Source: Anaerolineales bacterium UBA6055
GTDB taxonomy: Bacteria > Chloroflexota > Anaerolineae > Aggregatilineales > Phototrophicaceae
DNA length: 64,000 nt
Reading direction: 5' to 3'
NCBI GenBank assembly: GCA_002428985.1
Contig: DIYL01000002.1
Span: forward strand, 310,001-374,000
Part shown: positions 63,116 to 64,000 of the stretch, piece by piece
Layout of the letters: the number at the start of each line of letters is the position of its first letter
Numbering within the stretch: position 1 is the stretch's first letter
Position numbers and translations under genes: made by a program
The notes under the pieces: generated by a model
Told to the model about the DNA's origin: nothing
Database searches by the model: none
What the model saw: the letters and a program-made list of their open reading frames with translations, nothing else

Positions 63116-63826
63116 TCAATACAATCCCGCCGGCTCATTATAATCCGCACCGGATGTCTCTAAATATTGTGCTGTAATGGCCCCTGTATCCTGTCGTTTT
63201 TGCATACAATGATAGAGAAACCATTCCATCCCACGCAGATTCTCACGCCATGTCTCCCACAGATAACCCACAGCCGAATCATCAAAATAGATTTGTGCGC
63301 CCTGTTTGGTTGCAAATACAGATAACCGTTTGTTGAGGATCTGCCTGACCAAGTCGTGATTGGTATGGTCAGCAATATATATGGTTGTCAGCTCTCTGGA
63401 ATATCGTCTAAATGCACGTTTCCAACTCATATGTGTTCCGATTATCAGTGTTTTATCTTGCGAATCCCGAAAAAGCCGATGCTGATTCAACACAAATAAC
63501 CGCTGTGCTTCATCCAGTGCAAAGGTATCCAAATCTGTGATGTCAGTATGATAATCAAAGTGCCACCGTGGGAGGCGTTCATAGGCAGTCCGCTTACCAC
63601 TCATGATTAATTGATCGCACAACCACAATAAACTCGTCGATTTACCACGTCCACGATGACCAATAATCTGCAGATTCTCAAACCCACTATCAAGCACAGA
63701 CAGCAATTCTGGGGGTGGTACAGTAACCGCAACCCATTCTTCTTGCGACAATGCGCCGAACGGATTTTTAGTCAGTCCAAGTTTGTGAAAAGGGAAAAAT
63801 GCATCAAAAGTTGCATCAGATGTCAT
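63116..63826 (-). CDS. small AAA-type ATPase
   Basis: 236 residues. Walker A is GHRGRGKST (about residue 56) and Walker B is FALDEAQRL; a sensor-like THMSWKRAFRRY follows. It ends with a helical part (RENLRGMEWFLYHCMQKR) like the lid of small AAA switches or ExeA-type ATPases. The gene starts 2 bases after the stop of the PotA-like gene, so it is in that operon, an unusual neighbour for an ABC ATPase. The function is unknown. Confidence 0.82.
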   Translation of the reverse strand: MTSDATFDAFFPFHKLGLTKNPFGALSQEEWVAVTVPPPELLSVLDSGFENLQIIGHRGRGKSTSLLWLCDQLIMSGKRTAYERLPRWHFDYHTDITDLDTFALDEAQRLFVLNQHRLFRDSQDKTLIIGTHMSWKRAFRRYSRELTTIYIADHTNHDLVRQILNKRLSVFATKQGAQIYFDDSAVGYLWETWRENLRGMEWFLYHCMQKRQDTGAITAQYLETSGADYNEPAGLY

Positions 63827-63828
63827 AT

Positions 63829-64000
63829 CTAACGATCAAGCACGGTCGTACTGGAATTATGCCAGAAGACCTTAATCACCTGACCTGTTTCAACATTGAG
63901 TGACGATTTATAGTCTACATTTTGAACACGTACAACCAGATCAACATCATCTGCAATTCGTACAGTATAACGTGTATCGGTTCCGATATATTGACTCTCA
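63829..64000 (-). CDS. PotA-like ABC transporter ATPase, C-terminal TOBE end (partial)
   Basis: Only the last 57 codons are in the window; the start lies beyond the right edge. The residues QYIGTDTRYTVRIADDVDLVV, then VQNVDYKSSLNVETGQVIKVFW and STTVLD match the TOBE_2 domain that ends spermidine/putrescine-type (PotA) ATPases. The frame ends with TAG at 63829-63831, 2 bases before the AAA gene ATG. The main ATPase domain cannot be seen, so sugar-type MsmX-like ATPases remain possible. Confidence 0.8.
   Translation of the reverse strand, partial: ESQYIGTDTRYTVRIADDVDLVVRVQNVDYKSSLNVETGQVIKVFWHNSSTTVLDR

Noticed and set aside
1..64000. CRISPR array, tRNA, rRNA, prophage or complete insertion sequence
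   Set aside because: No regular spaced repeats, no RNA gene signatures and no transposase or phage structural genes were seen on reading both strands.

Overview
The window looks like a chromosomal segment of a free-living, heterotrophic Chloroflexota bacterium (Anaerolineae-like). This is inferred from gene content, not from a marker gene: several sugar and peptide ABC importers without their own ATPases, a MalT-like LuxR ATPase, PD40 beta-propeller proteins with SH3-like tails, a cytoplasmic reductive-dehalogenase-like protein, many glycosidases and SDR enzymes, and moderate GC. No rRNA, tRNA, CRISPR array, prophage or complete insertion sequence was seen.

Region 1 (1-8.6 kb) is a sugar or sulfated-glycan locus. 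A LacI-type regulator is divergent from a minus-strand set (two carbohydrate-type proteins of unknown function and an FAD oxidoreductase cut by the window edge). It is followed on the plus strand by a binding protein, two permeases and a sulfatase. Region 2 (8.6-17.8 kb) is accessory: a membrane protein, a minus-strand mini-cluster (quinone-oxidoreductase-like enzyme, half-size DMT transporter, small protein, condensation-domain acyltransferase), a MITE-like element with about 44-bp inverted ends at 13113-13525 plus a third diverged end at 14347, a small membrane protein and a 922-aa LuxR/MalT-type regulator.

Region 3 (17.8-49.7 kb) is the main feature: a divergent catabolic super-cluster arranged around a YheO/DauR-like regulator at 36.3-37.0 kb. 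Leftwards on the minus strand run RidA, an M20 homologue with altered metal ligands, E1-alpha and E1-beta of a 2-oxoacid/acetoin-type dehydrogenase, a stand-alone lipoyl domain, SDR, aldehyde dehydrogenase, SDR, amidohydrolase, YgeY-like M20, a six-hairpin glycosidase-like protein, an LLM flavin enzyme and an aldo/keto reductase. After a promoter gap come a peptide-type ABC importer and a Rieske oxygenase. Rightwards on the plus strand run a creatininase-family protein, a sugar-type ABC importer, an NTF2-like protein, a GH31 glycosidase, a MetV-MetF-like fusion, a pteridine-reductase-like SDR, a hydroxyacid dehydrogenase lacking the usual Arg and a GH78 rhamnosidase. The content suggests uptake and breakdown of a glycosylated, amide- or methyl-bearing compound, with the released acid oxidised through E1/lipoyl and one-carbon units handled by folate enzymes. 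The substrate is unknown.

Region 4 (49.7-64 kb) is a mixed housekeeping and accessory stretch: an unknown 482-aa helical protein, pdxS, a GNAT enzyme, an SMP-30 lactonase, a Nudix enzyme, a YdcF-like protein, a frameshifted STAS-like gene, a possible SMI1/KNR4-like protein, two PD40 propeller proteins, a VanZ-like protein, a zinc-ribbon gene with a decayed second copy, a reductive-dehalogenase-like iron-sulfur protein, a small AAA ATPase and the C-terminal end of a PotA-like ABC ATPase.
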